A stretch of 64,000 nt of DNA, taken from positions 1 to 64,000 of the forward strand of contig JAKLGV010000014.1 of the NCBI GenBank assembly GCA_022710585.1, given 5' to 3'. A program made the translations under genes and the position numbers. Under the pieces are notes generated by a model. It saw only the letters and a program-made list of their open reading frames with translations. It did not search any database and was not told the origin of the DNA. Numbering within the stretch: the first letter of the stretch is position 1; every line of letters begins with the position of its first letter. Source of the DNA: Deltaproteobacteria bacterium (GTDB taxonomy: Bacteria; Desulfobacterota; Syntrophia; Syntrophales; Smithellaceae). Of the stretch, positions 16,193 through 25,318 are shown piece by piece.

Positions 16193-19100
16193 TTACTTCA
16201 CCCCCTTTACAACATTAACCATGAAGGCTTTACTCTCCGGAATCATGGTATTGGCATCACCGATGGTCGGCGTCAAAAGATTGGCCGCGTCGCCGGTGGT
16301 GAATACCTCCGCTTTCTTGTCTTTGGCATTGTATTTCCGGTCTTTGGTTGTAATCCAACCGAAATGCCAGGGAATACCGACTTCGTGAATTTCATTGCCG
16401 TCAATATTAAAAGGTTTAAAACGCGGAGTGACAATGGCCGTACACACCGTTTCGCCGCGCGCGGAACTCACCGTACATTTATCGCCGGTTTTAATGCCTC
16501 GCATCTTCGCCAGTTCCTCGCTCATTTCCACAAACATGCCGGGCTGCATTTCTGCCAGCCACGGACACCAGCGGGTCAGAACGCCTGTCTGCCAGTGTTC
16601 GCTCACGCGGTAGGTCGCGCAGATGAACGGGAAGCGGGGATCGCAGGTTCCTACGCCGGAATACACATCCATATCAGAGCCGACGCCTTTTTTATCAAAA
16701 CGCTTAATCGCCGGATTGTTCTTCTGCGGTGAAAGCAGATTCTTCTCAACCGGGCATTCCAGCGGTTCGTAATGCTCGGGGAACGGACCGTCGGCCAAGC
16801 CGGGACCATACAGAGAGGCTACGCCGTCCGGTTTCATAATGAAAGGCGGACGGCCCTTGCCGGGGTTGCCGGCTCCATCGGGAACATCGCCTTTCCATTT
16901 TTCTTCTTTGGCATCCCAGGTAATAACCGCGCGGCTGGGATCCCAGGGTTTGCCCTGCAGGTCAACGGATGCGCCGTTGTAAATGATGCGGCGGTTGACC
17001 GGCCAGGACCATGCCCATTCGGAATAAAGTCCCAGACCTGTCGGATCGGCCTGACCGCGACGCATGGGAAGAATGCCTTTTTCACCCACAGAGCCGCAAT
17101 AGACCCAGCAGCCCGAAGACGTTGAACCGTCATCCTGCAGCCAGGCAAAAGTCGGAACCAGATCACCTTTCTTGAATTCCTTGAACTCGCCCTTCTTGGT
17201 GGGATTTTCCACTGTTTTATTTTCCAGGAAGTAGCCGTTGATTTCTGCTGCAACCGTTCGCGGTTCATAGACGAACTCATGACCAACATGCTTGCCATAG
17301 GGCCAGGTCAGTTTGGTGATGGCCGCCGCATGAGGACCGCCATGTTTGGTGTACAGCTCTTTAACCTTGAAGAAGAGCTCGCTCATGATATCGCCATCCG
17401 GCTTGGAATCGCCGTAAAACGGAATCGCTTTATAGCGCCACTGCTGGAGGCGACCGCTGTTGGCGATACTGCCTTCTTTTTCCACGGAGGAAGCGCAGGG
17501 CAGCATGAAGACTTCTGTCTTGATTTTCGTCGGATCCATTCCCGGACCACGCCAGAAGGAACCGGTTTCGTTATCGAATAAATTGACGTTCACCATCCAG
17601 TCGAGTTTGGTCATAGCCTGGCGGACTTTATTAGAATGAGCGCCGGAACAGGCCGGATTCATACCCCAGGCGAAGAAACCGGTGAACTTGCCCTTGTACA
17701 TCTGATCGAAAATCTGCAACCAGGAATGATTGGCGCCGTCATCGATCTTGGGCAGTGTGTTATACGCTTCATCAAGACTCATGCCTGTTCCGTACATGGA
17801 ACGCAGGAAGCTCGCAACATACTTGGGTTTGTTTTTCCACCAGTTGAGACTTTCTTTCTCCGTCGTTTTCGGAGTCTGCTTTTCATTATAGGTTGCCAGA
17901 TCCTTCAGCGAGCCTGTCGGTGTGCTGAGATAGCCCGGCCAGATATGGAACAGGAGACCGTGGTCGGTAGAACCCTGAACGTTGGATTCACCGCGCATGG
18001 CCGCGACACCACCACCGGCAATACCCATGTTGCCCAACAAAAGCTGGATCATACACATGGTCCGGATGTTCTGTGTACCGACCGTGTGCTGCGTCCAGCC
18101 CATCGCGTAGAGTTCCACGCCGGCCTTATTGGGCTTGCCGGTCGAAGCGTACAACTTGTAAACTTCAAGAAGTTTGTCTTTGGGTGTTCCCGTAATCCTG
18201 GAAACAACATCCGGCGTGTAGCGGGAATAATGTTTCTTCAAAAGCTGAAATACGCAGTTGGGATTGGACAAAGTAGGATCTTTCTTGATCACATCATCCG
18301 GGCCTTTCTGATAAGACCAGGTTGCTTTATCGTACTTACCGTCTACAAGACCGGAGAAAACACCATTATTTTCGCCGGGCAGTTTCAGGTCAGGATTGAC
18401 CAGGAAAGAGGCGTTGGTGTAATTTTTAACATAATCAGCAAAATAAAGTTTGTTATCCAGAATATATTTGATCATTCCGCCCAGGAAAGCGATGTCCGTT
18501 CCTGAACGAAGCGGCGCGTAAAGATGAGCTTTCGCCGCTGATTGGGTGAAACGGGGATCAACACAGATAATTTTCGCTCCGCGTTTGTCAACCGCTTCCT
18601 GAATCCATTTAAATGACACCGGATGATTGGAAGCGGGATTGCTTCCCATGATTAAAATCACATCAGCATTTTTGAAATCATTCCAGTGATTGGTCATTGC
18701 GCCGCGTCCGAACGACTCTGCCAGAGCCGGTACAGTCGGGCTGTGTCAGATACGGGCCTGATGTTCAATATAGACCAGACCCAACCCCCTTAAGAATTTT
18801 TGGTACGTGTAGCATTCTTCAAGATCCATCGCCGCGCTTCCTACGGAAGCAATGCCTTCTGTGCGATTGACGAGCTCTCCCTTGTCGTTGGTTGCCTTGA
18901 AGCTCTTATCACGGCTGTTCTTGACTTTTTTGGCAATCTCTTCAATCGCCCATTCCCACTCGACTTCCTTCCATTCGGTGGCATTGGCTGCTCTGTAAAG
19001 AGGTTTGCCCAAACGGTTTTCATTGACCGCCATCTGGTAAATAGACCCGCCTTTACTGCAAAGGGCGCCTCTGTTGATGGGGCTATCGGGATCACCTTCC

Positions 19101-19303
19101 GTGTTAATTACCTTCCCGTCTTGTACGGCTACGATGATGCTGCATCCCACGGAACAATACGGACAAACGGTGGTGGTTTCTTTGGCGTTTTTAATTTTCA
19201 GCTCTTTGGCATACGCGGTAATCGGTGTGAGATTGATACCCAAACCGCTGACCGCCGCCACAGCGCCGGAAATCTTCAAGAAACCTCTTCGGCTGACGTT
19301 CAT
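16193..19303 (-). CDS. fdhA: Formate dehydrogenase catalytic subunit, selenocysteine-containing, Tat-exported
   Basis: This molybdenum/tungsten bis-MGD enzyme of 1036 residues oxidises formate or reduces CO2. It is read as one gene through an in-frame UGA at 18746-18748 (residue 186), giving EHQARI-Sec-HSPTV, which lines up with the RV-Sec-HGP active site of E. coli FdhF. Without recoding it appears as two ORFs of 185 and 834 residues in the same frame. The N terminus has a twin-arginine signal (SRRGFLK, then a hydrophobic stretch), so the enzyme faces the periplasm. A [4Fe-4S] motif CPYCSVGC...CSKG follows, and the molybdopterin domains carry RFTQSAAKAH and GNMGIAGGG. Family length (about 1010-1020) agrees. 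No selA/selB/selC is in the window, so recoding capacity must lie elsewhere. Confidence 0.93.
18708..18748 (-). promoter_or_regulatory. Sec UGA codon and candidate bacterial SECIS hairpin
   Basis: The UGA is 18748-18746 on the minus strand. Directly 3' of it, CTG (18735-18733) pairs with CAG (18720-18718) and CC (18730-18729) with GG (18722-18721), leaving the loop GGCUCU about 18-23 bases after the UGA. Position and the GGC/GGU-type loop resemble fdhF/fdnG SECIS elements, which SelB reads. Pairing was done by eye. Confidence 0.6.
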
Positions 19304-19375
19304 GAATTTATCTCCTTTCTTTTAAATTTCTGAATATTCTATTCTGTGCTCAAATCCTTCAACACACAGTTATTC

Positions 19376-19391
19376 AAGAACTCCCGTTCTT
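19376..19391 (-). promoter_or_regulatory. Inverted repeat in the fdh leader
   Basis: AAGAAC (19376-19381), TCCC, GTTCTT (19386-19391) form a 6-bp inverted repeat in the presumed 5' leader of the formate dehydrogenase operon. It could be an operator or an RNA hairpin; nothing further can be said. Confidence 0.35.
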
Positions 19392-19473
19392 TTCAGGAAA
19401 AAGTTTTAAGAACAACCATAGATGGGTAAGAGCACAACGTTTTTCCAGAACATAACGCTTTCACTGCGTTGAT

Positions 19474-19502
19474 TGTATACATTAGGAAAAAAATGTTGTC
19501 AA
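19474..19502 (-). promoter_or_regulatory. Sigma70 promoter of the formate dehydrogenase operon
   Basis: On the minus strand TTGACA (19502-19497) and TATACA (19479-19474) are 17 bases apart, close to consensus. Transcription would start near 19467, leaving a leader of about 165 bases before the ATG at 19303. Confidence 0.7.
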
Positions 19503-19529
19503 CGGCATTTTACTAATAAATTCAATCGC

Positions 19530-19756
19530 TTATGTCATTTATGACATAATGAAAAAGTGCAATAAGATTGAATCTCTACCCAAATCTTATTTTATGCCGT
19601 AAGCGGAAATGACTTTGGGTCAGATGAAATTATGATGATATATGGAAGGATAAAATGACTTTGGGTCATATCGGTTTTTTCTTTTGAATGTGTGGAAAGT
19701 TGATTCAGTTAAGTTGATTGCTTGCAGTTGAATATGTAAAAAATGACATTATGTCA
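19530..19756. promoter_or_regulatory. Cluster of TGAC/GTCA dyads upstream of fdh
   Basis: A 20-base palindrome with 9-bp arms, TTATGTCATTTATGACATAA, lies at 19530-19549, centred about 72 bases upstream of the predicted fdh start. Three 13-base sites of the form TGAC-N5-GTCA lie at 19610-19622, 19656-19668 and 19744-19756. The first two share the longer context AAATGACTTTGGGTCA. The arrangement suggests binding sites for one dimeric regulator; its identity is unknown. The intergenic stretch 19304-19959 contains no gene. Confidence 0.5.
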
Positions 19757-19780
19757 GGCATCATAAAGGTGGATGGTTCA

Positions 19781-19872
19781 TGATGTAGGGATTGATCCCG
19801 TTCGGCTGAGCTCATAGCGAAGCCCGATCAATCCGCAAAATAAACGGCGCAATCAGCGATTGCGCCCTACAG
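19781..19872. repeat. REP-like palindromic element, copy 1
   Basis: GTAGGGATTGATCCCG and CCCGATCAATCCGC form an inverted repeat around a short loop. They are followed by a second palindrome, GGCGCAATCAGCGATTGCGCC, ending CCTACAG. The GGATTGATC/GATCAATCC core recurs near 22750 and 24535. Elements of this type are mobilised by RAYT transposases, a remnant of which lies at 3115-3370. Confidence 0.75.
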
Positions 19873-19959
19873 AAAATTTTTTATAGTTGCAATGTTTCCG
19901 ATAATTTGTATTATTCCCGCAGAAGTCTTTATAAAATAATACAAAAACTTAGAGAACTG

Positions 19960-22695
19960 ATGCCGCTAAGCTGGAATGAAATTAAAACACGCGCGCTCGC
20001 TTTTTCCAAGGAATGGCAGGACGAAACCTCCGAGGACGCCGAGGCAAAAACCTTCTGGGATGGTTTCTTCAACATCTTCGGTATCACCCGTAAACGATTA
20101 GCCAGTTTTGAAGAACCGGTCAGAAAGCTGGGCGAAAAGTATGGCTATATTGACTTATTCTGGAAGGGCGTGCTGATTGTTGAACACAAATCGCGCGGCA
20201 AGAGTCTGGACAAAGCCTACGCGCAGGCGCTGGATTATTTCCCCGGCATTACCGAACGCGACCTGCCCAAGTACGTCATCGTTTCCGATTTCGCCCGTTT
20301 CCGCCTTTATGATCTGGAAGAAAATGAACAGCACGAATTCGATCTGAAAGATCTGCACAAAAACGTGCGCCTCTTCGGTTTCATTGCCGGTTACCAGACC
20401 CACAAAATTCAGGAGCAGGACCCCGTCAACATCAAAGCCGCCGAGCAGATGGGCAAACTGCACGACAAGATGAAGGAATCCGGTTATACCGGCCATCCGC
20501 TGGAACTCTACATGGTGCGCTTGCTGTTCTGCCTGTTTGCCGAGGACACCGGAATATTTGAAAAACAGCAATTCAAGGAATATATCGAACAGCGAACCTC
20601 CGAAGACGGTTCCGACCTCGGCCATCATTTAAGCACGCTGTTTCAGGTTTTAAATACATCGCCGGAAAAGCGCCTGAAAAATCTCGACGAGCAACTGGCC
20701 GCCTTTGCCTACATCAACGGCAGGCTCTTTGAAGAAATGCTGCCCGCCGCCGCTTTCGATTCCGCCATGCGACAGGAGTTGCTCAACTGCTGCGCGCTGG
20801 ACTGGAGCCGGATTTCTCCCGCTATTTTCGGATCGCTCTTTCAGTCCATAATGGATAAGCAGGCCCGGCGCAATCTCGGCGCTCATTACACCAGCGAGGA
20901 AAACATTCTCAAACTCATCAAGCCGCTTTTTCTGGACGGCCTTTGGGAAGAGTTTGAAAAAATCAAACACAACAAAAACCGGCTGCTGGAATTTCACCAG
21001 AAACTGCGGCGGTTGAATTTTCTCGATCCCGCCTGCGGATGCGGCAACTTTCTGGTCATCGCCTATCGCGAATTGCGACTTCTGGAACTGGATATCCTGC
21101 GGGCATCGAGCATTTATCAGAGCGAACTCAGCATTCACTCGCTGATCAACCTTAATGTTGACCAGTTCTTTGGCATCGAGATCGAGGAATTTCCCGCGCA
21201 GATTGCACAGGTGGCGCTGTGGCTGATGGATCATCAGATGAACCTGCTGGTTTCCGAAGAATTCGGCCTTTACTTTGCGCGTATTCCGCTGGAGACCAGC
21301 GCAAAGATTGTCTGCGGCAATGCGCTGAGAATCGACTGGGAAGAGGTTTCACCCGCCCGGAATCTCAGTTACATCATGGGCAATCCGCCGTTTGTGGGCG
21401 CGAAATTCATGAACGATGATCAACGAAAGGATGTCGCAGATGTTTTCGGTAGTATGAAAAATGCCGGTCTTCTGGATTATGTAGCGGCCTGGTATGTGAA
21501 AGCCGCCCGGATGATTAAGGGAACAAAGATTTGCTGTGCTTTTGTTTCCACCAATTCCATCACGCAGGGCGAACAGGTCGGCGCTCTATGGAACTGGATG
21601 CTTTCCGAAGGTATGAAGATATTCTCTGCTCACCGGACTTTTCAATGGAACAATGAGGCGCGCGGCAAGGCTGCTGTGCATTGTGTGATTATCGGCTTCG
21701 CCGGTTTCGATATTTCGCCCAAGTGGATTTTTGAATATGAGAATATCAAAGGAGAGCCGCACAAAATCAAAGCGCAAAATATTAATCCGTATCTGGTCGA
21801 TGCGCCGGATATAGTTTTAAGCAATCGAAGTATGCCGATTTGTTCGATTCCATCTATCGGCATCGGCAATAAACCGATTGACGGTGGCAATTATCTGTTT
21901 ACCGAGGAAGAGAAAACAGAATTTCTGAAAAAAGAACCAGAGGCAGCCCCATATTTTCACCACTGGCTAGGAGCGGATGAATTTTTCTATGGTTACCATC
22001 GTTACTGCTTGTGGCTCGGCGATTGTTCGCCGGAGCAATTAAAGAAAATGCCGGAAGCAATGAAAAGAATAGAAGCAGTCAAAAATTTCCGTTTAGCCAG
22101 TAAAAGCGCTCCAACAAGAAAGATTGCTGATACACCAACACGATTTCATGTTGAAAATATGCCCAGTGGTAAATTTATGGTTATGCCTGAAGTATCATCT
22201 GAACGAAGAACATATATTCCAATAGGTTTTTTAAAGCCGGAGGTGATGGCAAGTAATAAGCTAAGGATATTCGAACACGCTAACTTCTATCATTTTGGCA
22301 TTTTATCTTCTATGATGCACATGGCATGGACACGCGCCGTTTGTGGACGTCTAGAAAGCAGATATCAGTATTCTGTACATATAGTTTACAACAATTTCCC
22401 CTGGCCGGAAAATCCGACAGATAAACAAAAACAGGCCATTGAAGCCGCCGCGCAGGGTGTGCTGGATGCCCGCGCGCAATTTCCCGAATCAACACTGGCC
22501 GACCTTTACGATCCGCTGACCATGCCGCCGGTTCTGCTCAAGGCGCATCAGCAACTGGACAAGGCAGTGGATGCCGCCTACGGCAAAACCAATTTTGCAA
22601 CCGAAGCCCAGCGCGTCGCATTCTTATTTGAACTTTATCAGCGTTACACTAACCTATTTGCCACCGAAAAACCCAAACGCCGGAACAAAAAATAA
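19960..22695 (+). CDS. MmeI-like single-chain restriction-modification enzyme (Type IIL/IIG)
   Basis: This 911-residue protein combines nuclease, methyltransferase and target recognition. An N-terminal PD-(D/E)xK nuclease is seen as YIDLFWKGVLIVEHKSRGKS (D65, E75, K77). A helical linker leads to the gamma-class N6-adenine methyltransferase with motif I LDPACGCGNFL (about 355-365) and catalytic NPPF (475-478). The rest is the target-recognition region, ending in a basic KPKRRNKK tail. In MmeI-type systems one polypeptide cuts and protects by methylating one strand, so no partner gene is needed. ATG 19960 is chosen because family members start close to this MPLSWNEI segment. REP-like repeats border both ends and a copy of its last codons lies at 24417-24461, consistent with acquisition or local duplication. 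Confidence 0.88.
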   Translation: MPLSWNEIKTRALAFSKEWQDETSEDAEAKTFWDGFFNIFGITRKRLASFEEPVRKLGEKYGYIDLFWKGVLIVEHKSRGKSLDKAYAQALDYFPGITERDLPKYVIVSDFARFRLYDLEENEQHEFDLKDLHKNVRLFGFIAGYQTHKIQEQDPVNIKAAEQMGKLHDKMKESGYTGHPLELYMVRLLFCLFAEDTGIFEKQQFKEYIEQRTSEDGSDLGHHLSTLFQVLNTSPEKRLKNLDEQLAAFAYINGRLFEEMLPAAAFDSAMRQELLNCCALDWSRISPAIFGSLFQSIMDKQARRNLGAHYTSEENILKLIKPLFLDGLWEEFEKIKHNKNRLLEFHQKLRRLNFLDPACGCGNFLVIAYRELRLLELDILRASSIYQSELSIHSLINLNVDQFFGIEIEEFPAQIAQVALWLMDHQMNLLVSEEFGLYFARIPLETSAKIVCGNALRIDWEEVSPARNLSYIMGNPPFVGAKFMNDDQRKDVADVFGSMKNAGLLDYVAAWYVKAARMIKGTKICCAFVSTNSITQGEQVGALWNWMLSEGMKIFSAHRTFQWNNEARGKAAVHCVIIGFAGFDISPKWIFEYENIKGEPHKIKAQNINPYLVDAPDIVLSNRSMPICSIPSIGIGNKPIDGGNYLFTEEEKTEFLKKEPEAAPYFHHWLGADEFFYGYHRYCLWLGDCSPEQLKKMPEAMKRIEAVKNFRLASKSAPTRKIADTPTRFHVENMPSGKFMVMPEVSSERRTYIPIGFLKPEVMASNKLRIFEHANFYHFGILSSMMHMAWTRAVCGRLESRYQYSVHIVYNNFPWPENPTDKQKQAIEAAAQGVLDARAQFPESTLADLYDPLTMPPVLLKAHQQLDKAVDAAYGKTNFATEAQRVAFLFELYQRYTNLFATEKPKRRNKK

Positions 22696-22823
22696 CGGCG
22701 TGTTCGGGCGAACCCGCCCTACAGAAACAATAAACGGTTTGATATGTAGGGATTGATCCTCGATCAATCCGCGAAATAACGGTGCGTTCGCCCAGGCATC
22801 CGCCGGGCAGGACGATCGCACCC
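22696..22823. repeat. REP-like palindromic element, copy 2
   Basis: It begins at the stop codon of the restriction gene. It contains GGCGTGTTCGGGCGAACCCGCC-like pairing, then GTAGGGATTGATCCTCGATCAATCC (listed in parts: GGATTGATC at 22749-22757, GATCAATCC at 22762-22770), and a GGATGCC/GGCATCC-type segment. It is clearly related to copies 1 and 3. No gene is seen between 22696 and 23032. Confidence 0.75.
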
Positions 22824-23032
22824 AAAATGTCACAGAAAGCAATAAAAATAGAAAAGCCCAAACACGATACTAAATCAGTATTACCATAACAAGCCTGATG
22901 CCCGATCATCTAAGCCGCATCCCCAAACTATGTTCACGTTTTGCTTGATTTATTAAATTATTTTGGTACTAATATAAGCAATTTCAAACAAAAAATAAGC
23001 TTCATCATTAATTCACTGAAGAGGTGTCAATT

Positions 23033-24241
23033 ATGAAAAGTACACTTTCGGGAAAAACAAAGTTTATTTGGATTGCTATGTTGATTTGGTCATTTTTATT
23101 TTTGAGTGGATGTACCAATTCCGGAGATGATAGCAATCCTTTTGACAATTCCGGTTACATTAACAACCTTCCGGCAAACGCCGAAATCACCACAGATAGT
23201 GCAATAGGCTATGGCGCTCATAATCCAACCGTCATCATAAGGGGATCGGATTTTAAGCATAGCATTGAAGATGAGGATGTCATCATTGATGTGGGGGAAA
23301 CCGGTTTGACATTTGATGCATTGATTTGCGTCAGTTCAACGGAAATAAGAATTGAATTTACAGGAAAAGCATTGCCTGGTGATATAACCGTCCAGTTTAA
23401 ACCAAGAGCATTCACGATCGGTAAAAATATCAGTAATATATTAATGATGACTGTTCCATCGCAGACGCCTGTCATTTCATCAACGGATAGCATTCCATTT
23501 GGAGCTGTTAATCCCTCCGTTTTAATTACGGGAACGGACTTTGCTCATGATCTAGGCGCTGCTGACCTGTATGTCGATGCAGGGACAACCTCTTTGACAT
23601 TGAGCACGATAAATTACATCAATTCCAGGCAAATTAGGATTGCCTTTACCGGCACCGCATCACCCGGTACCGTAAAAATCCAGGCAAAAAAATCAGCGTT
23701 TCAGCCGGAAGCCGCATCGGCGAGTAACACGTTGAAGCTAACGGTACCATCATTGGCGTTGGGGGATCGTTATGGCGGAGGCACAGTAGCCTACATTTTC
23801 CAAAGCGGAGATCCGGGCTTTGTTGAAAATGAGCAACATGGATTGATTGTTGCAGATCCACCCGGCAACGAGAGCGAACGCTCCAGATTGTGGCACAACG
23901 CCTATGTCTTATCAGGGGTAACAGCAACAGCACTGGGCACGGGAAAAACGAACACCGCATCTATCGTTGCATTATATCCAGCGGAAGATAATGCGGCTAG
24001 ATTTTGCGCTGATTTTAGCGTGACTGAAGGAACGGTAACATACGACGATTGGTTTTTGCCCAGCAAGGATGAGCTATACAAGCTGTATGAAACAAGAGTG
24101 AACTATTTTGAAGACGGCGAATATTGGAGTTCATCCGAGATCGACGCTACTCACGCGTGGGGTTTTGTTTTCAGTGGTTTCGGGTGGGATATCCGCATTA
24201 AGAATGGCATTGAACGCGTCCGACCTGTTCGGTATTTTTAA
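23033..24241 (+). CDS. Lipoprotein with two IPT-like repeats and a DUF1566-type C-terminal domain
   Basis: This surface or periplasmic lipoprotein of 402 residues has a signal peptide ending in the lipobox LSGC (WSFLFLSGCTNSG). Two homologous repeats of about 85 residues follow (compare ITTDSAIGYGAHNPTVIIRG with ISSTDSIPFGAVNPSVLITG, and ALPGDITVQ with ASPGTVKIQ), which look like beta-sandwich IPT/TIG-type units. The C-terminal part matches DUF1566 (Lcl) proteins: DWFLPSKDELYKLY, YWSSSEIDATHAWGFVF and the end RVRPVRYF. DUF1566 proteins have been linked to adhesion, but this one's ligand is unknown. GAGGTG six bases before ATG 23033 sets the start. Confidence 0.8.
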   Translation: MKSTLSGKTKFIWIAMLIWSFLFLSGCTNSGDDSNPFDNSGYINNLPANAEITTDSAIGYGAHNPTVIIRGSDFKHSIEDEDVIIDVGETGLTFDALICVSSTEIRIEFTGKALPGDITVQFKPRAFTIGKNISNILMMTVPSQTPVISSTDSIPFGAVNPSVLITGTDFAHDLGAADLYVDAGTTSLTLSTINYINSRQIRIAFTGTASPGTVKIQAKKSAFQPEAASASNTLKLTVPSLALGDRYGGGTVAYIFQSGDPGFVENEQHGLIVADPPGNESERSRLWHNAYVLSGVTATALGTGKTNTASIVALYPAEDNAARFCADFSVTEGTVTYDDWFLPSKDELYKLYETRVNYFEDGEYWSSSEIDATHAWGFVFSGFGWDIRIKNGIERVRPVRYF

Positions 24242-24292
24242 TTGATTGTATATCATCCGAAGTGGAGAAAAGGGGACTGTTAGATTTATTAT

Positions 24293-24326
24293 AAGACCAT
24301 TATGCAGAGCTTTGCATAATGGTCTT
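24293..24326. terminator. Perfect 14-bp hairpin
   Basis: AAGACCATTATGCA (24293-24306) pairs perfectly with TGCATAATGGTCTT (24313-24326) around GAGCTT. There is no T run downstream, so it may be a factor-assisted terminator or part of a repeat. It follows the lipoprotein gene by 51 bases. Confidence 0.5.
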
Positions 24327-24416
24327 GACTATCATGCGAAGCTCTGCTCAAAAGCCATTCTTAAAGAACCAAAACTATTTCCCGCATGATGATGAAGAGG
24401 TTCTTTTCTAATTATG

Positions 24417-24461
24417 CCTCCTGTGCCAAATAAAAAACCAAAGCACTGGAACAAAAAATAA
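24417..24461 (+). pseudogene. Remnant of a restriction-enzyme gene 3' end
   Basis: The translation PPVPNKKPKHWNKK followed by TAA resembles the final residues of the restriction gene (KPKRRNKK, stop at 22695). The following sequence is also homologous: both tails run straight into REP-like DNA and the shared CAATAAACG spacer. No other part of a restriction gene is present here. Confidence 0.6.
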
Positions 24462-24566
24462 CAGCGCGATCGCCCAGGCATCCGCCGGGCAAGGGGATCG
24501 CGCTACAAAAACAATAAACGAAGCGATAGGTAGGGATTGATCCCCCGATCAATCCGCAAATAACCG
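24462..24566. repeat. REP-like palindromic element, copy 3
   Basis: This contains GCGCGATCGCCC...GGGGATCGCGC pairing, the CAGGCATCCGCCGGGCA block shared with copy 2, and GGATTGATCCCCCGATCAATCC. It lies between the restriction-tail remnant and the promoter of the 24697 gene. Confidence 0.75.
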
Positions 24567-24596
24567 AGTTAATTTTTCCGGACCGACAAAATATTC

Positions 24597-24624
24597 TTGA
24601 CTCATAGGGGGTATTTTTTATACT
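24597..24624 (+). promoter_or_regulatory. Promoter for the 24697 gene
   Basis: TTGACT (24597-24602) and TATACT (24619-24624) are separated by 16 bases. The gene starts 73 bases downstream. Confidence 0.55.
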
Positions 24625-24696
24625 TTGTTTTAAGAGACCATCGTAAACCATACAACAATATAATAATAGAAACAGACTTTCCGAGGAGACTTATCT

Positions 24697-25260
24697 ATGA
24701 ACATCAAAGGCATTTTTTATGTTGTGACAAAAGATTATATGGTTACATCGTTCGGTGAAGATCGCTGGAAAGCTTTCATGACACGACTGGCGGAAAAGGA
24801 TAAATATTTTGCCAATAAGACGCTCATGGCCGTTACTCCCATCCCGGCGGAAAAGTTAATTGTTCTCTTTGATGAAATGTGCGGCGAATTCTTCAACAAT
24901 GACAAATCGCGGTATGAACTCTTCGGCAAGACGGGCGCGAAATACGCGCTGGGACCGGGAGGCCCCTACCATTCTTATATGAATACAAAGGATCTTAAGC
25001 AGTTCATAGAGTTTTCCGTACCGAAGATCTGGCAGGCCTATTTCGACGGTGGTAAAATAACAACACAATTGGAAAACAATGTCGCCCATGTAAAAATCAT
25101 CGGGATACCCATCCGGCATGCCGCTTTCGAACGCTGTGTCCTGGGTTATTTCCAGCAGACCATTAAAGTTTTCGGAAAGAAATCCATAGCAAAACAAGTC
25201 CGTAGTATCGCATCGGGTGATAATGAGATTTATTTCACCTATGAACTGAAAGACGCTTGA
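24697..25260 (+). CDS. Conserved hypothetical protein, paralogue A (V4R/DUF2378-like)
   Basis: This cytoplasmic protein of 187 residues has a homologue of near-identical length in this window (41206-41772). Shared features are MN(I/V)KG at the start, W(K/N)xFMxxLAxKDKYF, KYAL(G/S)PGGPYHS(Y/F), TKDLKxF(I/V)E, LENNV, GYF(Q/K)QxIKVFGKKS and the end YELKD. Size and the late GYFxxxIKVFG segment recall small ligand-binding proteins of the V4R/heme-NO-binding type or the DUF2378 family, but this is only a suggestion. GAGGAG lies 10 bases before the ATG. It is monocistronic, converging on the P-loop ATPase gene across a strong hairpin. Confidence 0.65.
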   Translation: MNIKGIFYVVTKDYMVTSFGEDRWKAFMTRLAEKDKYFANKTLMAVTPIPAEKLIVLFDEMCGEFFNNDKSRYELFGKTGAKYALGPGGPYHSYMNTKDLKQFIEFSVPKIWQAYFDGGKITTQLENNVAHVKIIGIPIRHAAFERCVLGYFQQTIKVFGKKSIAKQVRSIASGDNEIYFTYELKDA

Positions 25261-25277
25261 AAGTATAAAAATGATAA

Positions 25278-25310
25278 GGCTGGTTGAACCGAAGGACGGT
25301 TGAACCAGCC
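25278..25310. terminator. Bidirectional hairpin terminator
   Basis: GGCTGGTT-G-AACCG (25278-25291) pairs with CGGTT-G-AACCAGCC (25297-25310), giving 13 pairs with one internal G/G mismatch. It lies between convergent genes ending at 25260 (+) and 25319 (-). Confidence 0.75.
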
Positions 25311-25318
25311 GGTAAATC

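Noticed and set aside
17636-18505. 289-residue plus-strand frame opposite fdhA
   Set aside because: It lies wholly antisense to a well-supported catalytic subunit and its translation has no family features; it is a codon-bias shadow.
18746-18748. Formate dehydrogenase as a broken gene (nonsense mutation)
   Set aside because: The UGA sits exactly at the conserved Sec position, the frame continues with family residues on both sides, and a SECIS-like hairpin follows. Recoding is far more likely.
24293-24326. 14-bp hairpin as a standard intrinsic terminator
   Set aside because: No T run follows on either strand, so it is listed only as a hairpin with modest confidence.
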